This document shows positions 31,601 to 43,200 of a stretch of 64,000 nucleotides of DNA, piece after piece (within the stretch, counting starts at the first letter, position 1; the number at the start of each line of letters is the position of its first letter). The position numbers were made by a program, and so were the translations under genes. The notes beneath the pieces are model-generated. The model made no database searches. It had not been told where the DNA came from and was given only the letters and a program-made list of their open reading frames with translations. This DNA comes from Burhinus oedicnemus (lineage: Eukaryota > Chordata > Aves > Charadriiformes > Burhinidae): the NCBI GenBank assembly GCA_008921705.1, contig VFFE01006623.1:296489-360488 (forward strand). The letters run 5' to 3'.

Positions 31601-34539
31601 AAAAACAGCTTGGCAGATTATTCAAAGACAATTAAAGAATAAATTGCTTAATAGAGTCCTCCTGAATCTGTTCATTGACAGGTACCAAATTTTAGGCACC
31701 TAGGGACCCAGCCAGACTAGTCATGGCTTCACTCATGAGCAATGTTATCTTCTGCTGCTGCTCACATTTTATATAATATCTTGGTGACTTTGAAAACCAG
31801 TGAGTTAAACAGATCACTCTCTTCTCTGACCTGAAACTTAGGCACAAATATTCCATCTACTCCTTGTGTTCATAAATCCCTCCTTTACTGGATATCTCCT
31901 GTGCAAAGGTAGCTGATTTTCTATCTTAGCAGTATTTTTTCATGAAATTTTACTTTAACACCAACACAGTAAACCTTATTTTGTTTTTTTTTCCACTGCC
32001 TTTTTGGTTTTGTAATGTTTTTCCTAGCTTGTGCTGACAGTCTTTAAATCATTGGTGCTTTTCATTAAATCAGAAAGATTTCTATGATGCAAGGCAAGAT
32101 CCTGGGTCAAATTATCACCTGATATGCCTACTTTCCCTGGAAAATTATGTGTTTTATTAGGTAGAAAAACCCTTTTCTGTTTTCGTCTGGTGTTGTTATT
32201 CTATTTATTCGCTGGTTATTGAAGTAAGTCCTTGATATAAAGACCATACGTAGACCAAACCAGGTGTTGTTAGCAGTAGCGCCATCTTCCAGATACTGTA
32301 ATCCACTGAAATTATTGAGGACACTTACATGCTGAAATTAATCTAGAAGAACAACTGCAGGACCAAAGTGAAAATTTTACCCATGACTCAGCAAATGTAA
32401 AATAACAGAATGCTAAAAGTGGATGTATGTAAATTAGTTATATTTACACTGTGAGGTCAGGTGGGTCCTTTTACACTGTTATTTTGATACCTGTGCCTCT
32501 GTGAATTTAGCTGTTCAATAAACACATGCACAGTGTAACTGCCTGTGTAATTCCTGAAATAACAAATTCGATCTTTAGATATGTTTGCATACAATGAAAC
32601 ATATTTTGAAAAACACGTGTGCTGTATGCAGACACAGATAGGAGTTGCAAAAGAACTTCAGGCATTATGTATCGAAGTCAAGCAAGTCTACTTGTGCAAG
32701 TGTGCAAAGTTTGGCCACTAAGTAAAGCCTATTCAAGGAAGTGCCCTGAAAATCAGAGTCTGGGCACTTCTTAAGTTTTTGAAAGATGTGATTCCACATG
32801 ATTTTTTTGCTAAGTTGAAGATTTAAGGTTTTGCTTATAAGTATGCTTAATCACACTGCAATATATGCCTTCAGGATTTGGAACAAAATACTTAAAAAAC
32901 TGTAATCAGCAGTACTAACTTATATACAAATAAAAAGGCATAATTGTGTTTTAACAAAAAAAACCAAATAACTGAACTGAGCTTCAGTTGCAGCTCTGCA
33001 ATAAGATTTCATGTATTGATTCAAAAGATCATAATACATATTTGTAGTGGAAGTTTAAAATTATACCACTAGCCATTGTGATGCTTTTTCTTAGGGCTGG
33101 ACTACAGTAGAAGACAAATACAGCTGCTGAAGTTTGGAGTGACTGATGTATAACAGAAGTGGTACGAGGTGGAAGGCCTAAATAAAAAAATCTAGGACAG
33201 AGTCTGTCCTTGACCTTGATGGTTTTGACCATCCTGACCTAAATCAGCATTTGCTCAACAATCTCCATTTGTGTGATGCCTTTTGCTTCTGGCTGAATCT
33301 TTCAAAAATCCTTGTATATTGAGGAGTTAATTGAGAAAGCTTAAGCTAAACAGTGCAAAGATTTAGTGCACTAATGAAGTAGGTTATCAACTGATATCCT
33401 AATTGTCTGACATATCCATCTACCTGAACACTCTGTAAAAGTTCTGCTCATTCCCACAATTGTTCAGTTTTTCCAAATCATGCTGTCTTAACCACAGTAA
33501 TAATTTATTTGGAAGAACTTCGAGACAAACATTATTTAAATCACTTGATCCGTTTACTAAGTTGCGCTGAAAAATCAACAAGAGTATTGTTTGATATATC
33601 ATTTTTTTTAGTAGCATGAATTGAGTTAGGGAATTTTTATAGAAGTCTGACTACCTAAGGACATTGAGAAATAAATTCTACAGTAGAAGGAGCAAAAACA
33701 ATAAGGAATGTGGTCTATGTGAATAATTATTTTTCTGGTGAGCTGGCTGAAAGAAAAATCTGATCAGATAAGACAGAATGATTTCTTTTCCCCTTAAAAT
33801 AAAAACTAAAGAGAAGAAGTTGGGTAAAAATTAAAAACTGGAATATGTCTTTGGGTGATTCTAGAACCAAATATTTCAATTTGATTTCAGGTAACTTGGG
33901 AAAAGCAAAGAAATGGAAATGAAGATTTAGACTTAGCAAACACCCACAGAACCAGACAGGAGAAGAAACAGCCCCTCACTTTTTACTCAAGGACACTCAT
34001 CTACAGCATGCATAGCTCAAGTTTAATTTTCTCCTCTGCCTCAGGGGATATAACTTTCCAAGCAGTATGCCTCAGCTGCTAAAGAACTTGTTGAGCTGAG
34101 TAAGCTACTCTCCATCTTTTACCTTCAGGCTGGTCAATTTGGTCTAAAATATTTACAAGTTATTTTGATCAGTGACTGGAAGCTAAGTGTTCTCTCTTGC
34201 TATCTCTTCACCTAAATCCCTCGAGTGGCATCACACACAGCTCTTCTGATTCTCGTTCTCTCTCTAACTGAATTAATCTTTAATTATTCCATGCAAGGTG
34301 GAACAGTTCAAGAATAAGGAACGAATCAGCCATGACTTCATGGCTCATTCACTAGTATGTGAGAATTTAATTCTAATGTCCGTCAGCTCTAAGCACAGAA
34401 GGGCTTAGGCTCGAGGGCAGTCAGTTTTTATGAGAGTCTTCTAGCGCTGGCTTAGGAGGTGTTCAAAGGAGGAGACACTCCCTTAGTCTCTCCTGCCGGA
34501 TGCCCTGTAACATGAGAGAGTCAGGTTCATATTCCATTT
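28647..34539. other. AT-rich noncoding sequence
   Basis: About 5.9 kb with no recognised gene or RNA. Short frames have no domain. A weakly repeat-like stretch near 28860-28920 is too diverged to assign. The rest looks like unique AT-rich DNA. Confidence 0.45.
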
Positions 34540-34990
34540 CATGGAATCACGGAATCACAGAACTTTTAGAATTGGAAGGGACCTCTAGAGATCATCTAGT
34601 CCAACTCCCCTGCTAAAGCAGGAATGCCTAGAGCACATTACTCAGGACTGCATCCAGGCGGGTTTTGAAAATTTCCAGAGAAGGGGACACCACAACCTCC
34701 CTGGGCAGCCTCTTCCAGTGCCCTGTCACCCTCACCGTATAGAAGTTTTTTCTTGTGTTTGAATGGAACTTTCTATGTTGCAGCTTGTGCTCGTTGCCCC
34801 TCGTCCTGTCACTGGGAACCACTGACAAGAGTCTGGCTCCATCCTCCTTCAACCCACCCTTTAGATACTTATAAGCAAGGATAAGGTCTCCCCTCAGTCT
34901 TCTCTTCTCCAGGCTCAAGAGTCCCAGCTCTCTCAGCCTTTCCTCATAAGGGAGGTGCTCCAATCCCCCAATCATCTTTGTTGCCCTTTG
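34540..34990 (-). mobile_element. CR1 LINE 3' end (copy 10)
   Basis: A reverse-strand CR1 fragment beginning TGGAATCACGGAATCACAGA, then GAATTGGAAGGGACCTC. The minus frame reads [33 protein letters not shown] and VPSDRTRGNEHKLQHRKF. It ends abruptly near 34990, inside the ORF2 C-terminal region. It belongs to the same subgroup as copy 7 by the words GACAAGAGTCTGGCTCC and CACTGGGAACCACTGAC. Confidence 0.93.
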
Positions 34991-37900
34991 TTTTCTTTTG
35001 GCAGAAGAAAAATAGGAAGTAGGATTTCCCATAAGTATTCAAAGGATTCAACAGTTGGAGAGGGTGGGCGTTCCTACACGCTCCATGATGGTCATAGAAA
35101 TGCAATCTTGAAAAAAGGAAACTATATAAATAGTGAGCATGCAAATAGATTGAGGAGGCCAGGCCAAACAACTCATATTTTTCAAGGAATAGTCTGTTTG
35201 CAATAGAGACTCAAAATAAAATAGCTTATTTCAGTCTATATTTCCCTCAATATTTGGCATTCTGCTCTTGTTCTAAATTTTTGTTCTTAAGGTCAATATT
35301 TTATTTGTATAAACATCTGAGATATGACCATTTCACATAGAGAAATGGCTATTTTGAAAATGAAATGGCTCGTCAAAGACACCTTATGAGATAGTGACTC
35401 CCAACCAAGTGATACGGAGTCAAAGGGAGACTTCCATAAACGTCAGAAAACTTTTGAATGAGATCACATTCATTTTAGGGTAAGGAAATTAATGAAAATG
35501 ACTACATTTTAAAGTGGTTTTGTGATCAATACTTACTAAGTTTCCTGTAGTATGAAAAGCTTACATACTTGTATGTAATATAAATATACACAGATTCTTA
35601 CAGAAGCTTAGAGTTTATTTAATTCAAAATATGCTTGTAGAGCTCAAGGGAAAAAAGGCATATATCAGCAATGTGATAAAGGCAGAAAATAAACTCTCAA
35701 CATTACATAATTGAAGAGGCTTCATTCAGAAAAAGGTGGACATCTTGTGCGGTTGTATACACTGTCCCTAATGTTGAGTAACACTATACTTTTTACAAAA
35801 CTGTTGCATGAAAACTGATATTAGTGTCTATTAATCTGAACCAGTTCAGCTAGGCCTTATTCCCTACAGACTTGCCCCAGAACAGAAGTAATTGCATTAA
35901 CTTCCTGGAAAGTTGCAATAGCAGCTTGATACTTATTCTAGCCCCTATTGTTTATTTCCATCTGTTCTCACAGTGAATCAATATTTAATTTTAAATTTAC
36001 TAAAGTCACACATTAAAAACCTATATATTTCTCATCAGGAAGACTGAAGAAAACCCCAAACCTTCCTCCCAAAAAGAAAAAAAGGACTGGCAAATGCTTT
36101 GTCAGAAAATATTATTCCCATTAAAAGAAAAGTTAAAAACAGGACACTAGCAAATTACAGTGTTTCCAGTTTGTTAGAGGTAGACTACAGTTGCAAGATA
36201 ATTTCACACTGGATTCTTGATTTGGCATTTTTTTCCCAAAGGGTTCAGATTTTATAAAGACGTCCATAGAAAAAACTCTCAACAGAGTGCAGATGGAAGA
36301 TGGATTTTTCTCTCTGGCATGAAAACTTTTATGATTTATGTGAAATAAGCAGGACAAAGGCCATTTTCAACATGGAGATATATCTATATTTACACATTTC
36401 TGTATTTTTGCTTTTATATTCCTTGAGCAACTATACCTGGAAACAAACATACCACACTCAGTGGAAGGCCAATCAGTCTAACCCACAGTTTTCCTATTTA
36501 AAGCAGAGCTGTCTTTTAACATTATTTACAATAATATAAAATAATATCAGTTTAAGGAAATGACAGCTGTAGCAGCCGAGGCTTCTCTCTCTCTTTCATT
36601 ATGAGTAGGGCAACCAGAACATCTCTCATCGTGGTACATTCATTCATACATGCCTCTGAATAACTGAGTGAATTTTACTTTGACTCTTGGTGACACTATA
36701 TTAAGTCCTCTTCATAGTGCCTCCATCTCCAAGGCAACTTGTCCTGATTTTCTGAAAATTTAGGACAGGAAGATAGACTATAAACAGCTGAGTCTAAGTT
36801 GAAATGTCATTTTGTCACACACAGCTTAAAAGACCCTGTTTGAAGAAATTGCATGACAGGAAAGCAAGCTCTCTAGGCCAGCAATAAAACAGAAAACTGC
36901 TGTTTCTACATATACTTAATAGATCACATCCTTCACGGGATACTGTAAGCATAGGGATTTGGTTTTGTTTGTGACTGAGTTTATTGGAGAGTGTGGAGCT
37001 CAGCTTGTCGTATCTCTAACACCAATAAAATGGCTTGCTCTAAGTTAGGGATTCCAGGCCAAAATGACTCAGCTCCTTTGAAAAATAGAAGAAAAAAAAA
37101 AAAAAGAAAATGAAAGGACAGTGTCCCTCTCCCCTAGGCTTTCAGCAAACATCCCTGAGAAACCCTCTGTTGTCTAAAATAAGGCCTTAAGCACAATAAA
37201 CTTTCCCTTTTCTTCATTTGTAACTTCAGCTTTCACTGCCAAGAACAGTACATTTCTCTGCCTTCCAAGGCAATCACAAGGGCAGATTAATTATTCTAGC
37301 TCCGGGCTTCAGATTTTTAACATTCAATAGCGCAGTATAATTAATGCAGGTGGTATTTACACATCATTAGATTTTATAAAGGTTTTACCTCTCTCCTCAA
37401 GCTACCATCTAGCTTATTTGTATGAATGATATCCCTTGCTCCCCCGCTTCAGTTCTGGGTATCCTAATTCTGTTTAGCCTTGTAAAACCACTCTCTGCAG
37501 AGCACTTACTGTCATTTATTAACACTCACCTTCAGTCTTCTTCCCCCACCCAGAGCTTAACTTTGAGATGTCATGCAGGGCTCAGTGGTCTCCTCTCACC
37601 TTCTTTCCTTGTCTTTTCATACTCCACCCCCACACATATTTTCCAGAGAAACTTTGAGTCACAGGATCTGCAGAGATGTCAAGAGATCCCTTGGTCCATG
37701 TCCTTCCGTCCAGATCAGCAACATCCAAACAGCCCCAGGTGGGTGCTTTTGTCAGACATTGAGCTGTCAGAGTCAAAATGAGTAAGGCTGCAAACATCCA
37801 GGACAGAAAAAATGATATTTTGGTAAAGACAGCATGAGCTGAAGAAAGTGCATATAGTATGCTACAAAGGCATTTTCTGTACTTAAATGGGGTCTATAGA

Positions 37901-38028
37901 AACAAAGTGAGTATCCTCATCTTTTTGCTAGGATTTTTTCCAAGTATCTTGAATGGTGGTAGGAACTAGTGGTAGCAAAATAGATCTAAATATGTCCAAA
38001 TTCCCCACAGAAATTGGAAACACCGGTG
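34991..38028. other. AT-rich noncoding sequence
   Basis: About 3 kb without a recognised gene. A poly(A) run lies at 37092-37105. A block at about 37285-37385 has several ATTA/TAAT cores next to CCGGGCTTC and looks like unique, possibly conserved noncoding DNA. A 119-codon forward frame at 37422-37781 has no recognisable domain or splice context. Confidence 0.4.
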
Positions 38029-38110
38029 AATCATAGAATCATAGAATGGTTTAGGCTGGAAGGGACCTTAAAGGTCATTTAGTTCCAACCCTGCTGCTGT
38101 GGGCAGGGAC
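38029..38110 (-). mobile_element. CR1 LINE 3' terminal fragment (copy 11)
   Basis: A very short reverse-strand CR1 end: AATCATAGAATCATAGAATG, then GGAAGGGACCTTAAAGGTCA and CTGTGGGCAGGGACA. It stops before the ORF2 stop codon region, so only 3' UTR is left. The two intact octamers suggest that it is severely 5'-truncated and not a decayed long copy. Confidence 0.88.
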
Positions 38111-38817
38111 AGGCTGTGTCCCAGAAGATGCCTAGAAGGAACAGCTCTTTTCCCATGAGGTTTGGCCTTCTAACGGACAGGTGGTTTTCCCAGCACAACA
38201 CAACTCTGTCACTCCTCTTGGTACATCACGCTTTTTCTGTTTTCTACTGAAGGCCTTCACCATCAAGGCTCTTTGCAGGTATTTCTATCTTACTTATGAA
38301 CCCTCCGCTCATTGCTGAAACATCAGGTCTCCCTTCCAGTCAGCCTGAGAAGTCAGCTTCTCTCTACCATTTGTTAAATTGGGGAAAAAAAAGAACTTTG
38401 ATCGTTTTATCCAAACTCATACTTCAGATTAACTTCTCATAACATCTGCAAAGCTGTTTAAAATCTTCTTTTGCCACAGTGACTGTAAGCTTGACAACAT
38501 TTAAACTACGGGTGTCTTGGTACAGATACTGGCCTTGATTTCAAGAACAAAGCTTGTATCATGAGTTATTTTTTAACTGCTCTTTCTTCTTGCCCAGTTC
38601 ATCTATTGCCCTGGCTTTATACATACTTAGAAAATTTTTGAAGGTAGCAACTGTACCTTTTCGTTTCATAATGCCTAGGCACACTAAAAGTCATGATCCA
38701 TGGCTACTTCTGGTTTATCGAGCTCTCATAAAGTCTAGAGAAGAATCTAGCTATAGATCCATCTATTTATATTTATCTAGGCAACTGTTTACATGCATCG
38801 ATTCACATATCTAGTCT
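38111..38817. other. Noncoding sequence between two CR1 copies
   Basis: No gene, RNA or repeat was recognised in this stretch. An 86-codon forward frame at 38554-38814 lies directly upstream of CR1 copy 12 but does not match CR1 and has no domain. Confidence 0.4.
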
Positions 38818-40200
38818 ATGTTAATATTTGAGAAGTCATGGCAGTCTGGTGAAGTTCCTGCTGACTGGAAAAGGGGAAACATAACCCCCATTTTCAAAAA
38901 GCGTAAAAAAGATGACCTGGGGAACTACAGGCCAGTCAGTCTCACCTCTGTCCCCAGCAAGATCATGGAGCAGATCCTCCTGGAAACTCTGCTAAGGCAC
39001 ATGGAAAGTAAGGAGGTGACTGGTAGCAACCAACGTGACTTCACTAAGGGCAAATTGTGCCTGACAAACTTGGTGGCCTTCTACAATGAGGTTTCAGTGT
39101 TGCTGGATAAAAGGAGAGCAACAGATGTCATCTACCTGGATTTGTGCAAGGCATTTGACACTGTCCCACATGATATCCTTGTCTGTAAATTGGAGAGACA
39201 TGGATTTGATGGATGGACCACTCGGTGGAGAAGGAATTGGCTGGATGGTTGCACTCAAAGAATAGTAGTCAATGGGTCGATGTCCAAGTGGTGTGCAGTG
39301 ACAAGTGGTGTTCCTCAGGGGTTGGTACTGGGACCAGTACTATTTAACATCATTGTTGGCAACATGGATCGTGGGACTGAGTGCACCCTCAGCAAGTTTG
39401 CCGATGACACCAAGCTGTGTGGAGTGGTTGACATGCTGGAGGGAAGGCATGCCATCCAGAGGGACGTGGACAGGCTTGATAGGTGGGCCCGTGCCAGCCT
39501 CATGAAGTTCAGCAAGGCCAAGTGCAAGGTCCTGCACATAGGTTGCAGCAATCCCATGCACAAATACAGGCTGGGCGGAGAGTGGATTGAGAGCAGCCCT
39601 GAGGAGAAGGACTTGGGTGTGTTGGTGGATGAGAAGCTCAACAGGAGCCAGCAATATGTGTTTGCAGCGCAGAAGGCCAACCATATCCTGGGCTGCATCA
39701 AAAGAAGCATGGCCAGCAGGTCAAGGGAGGTGATTCTGCCCCCCTACTCCGCTCTCGTGAGACCCCACCTGGAATACTGTGTCCAGCTCTGGAGCCCCTA
39801 GCATAAGAAGCACATGGACCTGCTGGAGTGGGTTCAGAGGAGGGCCACGAAGATGATCAGAGGATTAGAACATCTCTGCTATGAGGACAGGCTGAGAGAG
39901 TTGGGGTTGTTCAACCTGGAGAAGAGAAGGCTCTGGGGAGACCTTATAGCAGCCTTCCAGTATCTGAAAGGGGCCTACAAGAAAGCTGGAGAGGGACTTT
40001 TTAGAAGCGTATGTACTCATAGGACAAGTGGTAATGGCTTTAAACTGGAAGAGGGTAGATTTAGATTAGATATTGGGAAGAAATTTTTCACTCTGAGGGT
40101 GGTGAGGCACTGGAACAGGTTGCCCAGGGAAGCTGTGGAGGCCCCATCTGTGGAAGCGTTCAAGGCCAGGTTGGATGGGGCTTTGAGCAATCTGGTGTAG
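38818..40200 (+). pseudogene. CR1 ORF2 reverse transcriptase, N-terminally truncated, one in-frame stop
   Basis: This is the RT and C-terminal part of CR1 ORF2, the protein that nicks target DNA and reverse-transcribes CR1 RNA from its 3' end. Counting from 38818, motif A (YLDLCKAFD) has its aspartate at residue 108. Motif B (SGVPQG) is at 163-168, and motif C (FADD) is at 194-197 with both aspartates intact (codons at 39403-39408). The connection region ([31 protein letters not shown]) follows. The codon after WSP is TAG (39799-39801) where related copies have CAG. The same frame then continues with HKKHMDLLEWVQRRATKMIR to a normal stop at 40198-40200. The endonuclease domain is absent, so the copy is not autonomous. 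Confidence 0.93.
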
Positions 40201-40288
40201 TAGGAGGTGTCCTTGCCCATGGCAAGGCTTTGGAACTAGGTGATCTTTAAGGTCCCTTCCAACCTAAACCATTCTATGATTCTATGAT
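38821..40288 (+). mobile_element. CR1 LINE (copy 12), best preserved in the window
   Basis: A forward CR1 of about 1.47 kb from the N-terminal RT region to the 3' end. The tail is ATTCTATGATTCTATGAT at 40271-40288. The 5' end lies inside ORF2 (first match [20 protein letters not shown]), so the endonuclease and ORF1 are missing. The frame is continuous over about 460 codons apart from one stop at 39799-39801. Its 3' UTR shares AGTAGGAGGTGTCCTTGCCC with the complement of copies 2 and 8. The low damage suggests that it is one of the younger insertions here. Confidence 0.97.
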
Positions 40289-43200
40289 AAGATTAAGCTT
40301 AATACTTACAATTAACAGGAAACACAACCAAGGTGGTAGGGCTTTCAAATTCCACAGGAAATCTGAATCTGAGCTGAGGTCATTTAATCAGTAAGATCAA
40401 GATTAATACCGAAGAAAAATTCAGATGGGTCATTTTCTTAATACCTCAGTTAGAGCAATTAAAATACAAGTTAAAAAAGAAAATTAAATCTTCACTTTGA
40501 TTTATTTGATAACTTTAAGTCTATATTCCTACCACTAACATCAGAGGACGGAAACTTTTGCAGCAGAAACTTAACTCTCTAATTTCTTCTATTTACCATA
40601 TGACTGATTAACTGAAAACTTTTAAATCTACGCTTTATGACGTTCCCAGTGCTTTTACAGTGCTGCTTGCAAGGGTTCCAAAATACCCAAAAACATGTAC
40701 TGGATTGAACAGTTTTTCCAGTCTTAGGGGTGTCTGGGGCAGTCAAATGAAGCAGCTCCTGGGAAATATTGATAGACTGGAGGGATATTCTTCAGTGGAA
40801 AGCTAGCCTACCGAGGGAAAACTCCTCTGCTTAGTCAAACAGGGACATAAAGCTCTTCAAGAGAATGAAGTCTTGGCTCACAAGATCAGAAACAGAGAAA
40901 TTATTACAGCTTGTCCAATAGTTTTTTCTAACCTTAAGTAAAAGTAAAAAGAAAAAGAATATTATGACTGACCTGTGTCTTTAAAACAAGAGTTATTTAA
41001 GCTGGTAAGTTGATGCACACTTCTTCCCTTAAGGCAGAAAAAGGAATCACGTCCTAGAAAACATCACGAAGTCATGGTTCCTCTGAGTCAATGACCTGAA
41101 ACGGTAATTGATCCTGGAAGCACAGCCTAGCACTGAGCAATGACTGTTCGCGGCAGACAACGGATCTGCATACGTTGTTCCTTCTCAGATATCACCACAC
41201 ATATTGTACACTATGTATTTTGTTTAAAATATTCTGAGAGCAGGAAGCCAAGAGGAAGACTGTGTATTTATACCTAGGTCCTAGCCTCTGAGTCACATTG
41301 TAGAGCCTTTTGGACTGAAATGACCCAGCTTGCAAAGATATGTTGTGAAGGAGCTGGGTTGGATTTTTTTCACAAAGATTTTCTTTAATCTGTCTCAGAC
41401 AGTGGTTGCCAACCCTTTCGCTGTATGAAAGAGCTGTTCTGTCCCAGCCTATTATTTTGTGCTTTAATAAAATGTAGCATGGGAGATTGAAAGCCTTTGC
41501 GTTCTTTTGATACTTTCACTAACAAGAGATATGGAGGCATTTCCACCTTGTAGCTCTGGCTAATTTAAGGCCTTCCACACAGATACATTATAAAAAAAGA
41601 CAAGACTTTAGAAAGTATCTCATGTGCAAAATATTTATTAGTTACATATGGCCATGTTGTACAGTCAATGTGAAGGAGAAATCCCTACTGAAGTCACAGA
41701 AAAGTTCAGCCTAAAAAAAAAGAAATTAAAAAAAAAAAATCAATCCTATGTGATTGCATTAAAATATTAATGTGTAACAACTAAAGTTTTCTTTTAAGCT
41801 AAAAATATCTTTGATTTTTAGAAGGAGAAGAAGAAAATACCAATGGAAATTAAGTATTGATTTAACAAAAAGAGGCAGTTAATCCTTTATATACCACTTT
41901 TCTTTCTTAGAGCCACCATCATTTTACAAGCAAATTAGCATAAAACATGATTTAACAGGCAAAATGCTCCTCCTGAACCCTGTAAGGAAGGCTCAAGACT
42001 GCACCAAACACAGCTCTCCATCCAGAGCCTGACCTCACAGCCAGACATGTGCACTGTTGGCAAGGGCCACAGAGCAACCCGCTTATCTATCTCTCCTGAG
42101 TATAACTGAGCATCAGCACAAACCAATCTTCTTCGCAGTTTATCCTACTGAGCCAGGCACTGGCATAGCTGAAGTACTGGCATACTTTGTGATAGGCTTT
42201 GTTATAGGGTTGGAGACAGCCAGCTGAGGCTGGTGACTTCTTAAATCACCCCATCAAAATTCAGTAGAAGTCATTTGCCTGAGCCCTGAAACACTGAAAT
42301 GAAATGTTTTGGCCACCATCCCCTTACAGATCATTTGAGGAGCTGAGAAGAAAATTATGGTCTCCTCACTCTCAAACTTACATTCTGCAGCGTAAAATAT
42401 CCTCTATAAACTGAATGCTTCTTTCATTAGACTCAGCTGAGAAAATCCACACACCCCAGCCTCCATCAATTAAACTAATTGAAGCAGTAGGTTTAGCCTA
42501 GTTCCCCATTCATGACTGCTGAGCAATTGTTGGAAAAAAACAGCCCTCAAGCTTGAAAAACCTTACTTAATTAAAAAAAAAAAAAAAAGGGAAGGGGGTG
42601 GTTAAAGAAAGCCTTTAGAGACATCTGAAGGTAAATCTCTGAAAGGAGTAAAATAGGCTATAGTTGCAGAGTCACCATGCTGTCAGGCAAACTAAATGAC
42701 ATGCTGGAAGAAGCTTACAGGAGGTCCAGGAGTCCTTTGTGATAAATTCTGTCACCTAACTGCAGACAGATTTGGGGTGGTTTTCTCATCTCTGAAGGAA
42801 TTCAGCCAAAACTGTTTATTATTATGTTTTTCCTGCCTGAGAGGGCTGACCCTCAAGATGAAGAGTAGTACTACAAGCGGTATTTTAGAGTTATTTCCCG
42901 CCTTGGAGCAAAGCATATCATGTCGTGACAGGGGTGCAGGTTCCTAGGTGAAGTATACTTATAACCACTTAAAACACGTGCATTTCTTCTGTGCTATCTT
43001 AATGTTACCTACGTTGAAAACTATTCAGATTATTTTTTCTGGAACTGTGACTATGTTTGTCACACAACTGCATGGTTCTCTGCTGTGTTTGGGTTAGTTT
43101 TGAGGAAAGTCTTCCTTTCCCAAGGATACCACAAATTAATGATTTTTTTTGTTTTTTCTATTCTCAGATCTGGGTGTTCTGTCAGATAATACATGTGCTG

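Noticed and set aside
37422..37781. 119-codon forward frame with a hydrophobic start
   Set aside because: No signal of selection or splicing, proline- and serine-rich random composition, and no similarity that I recognise.
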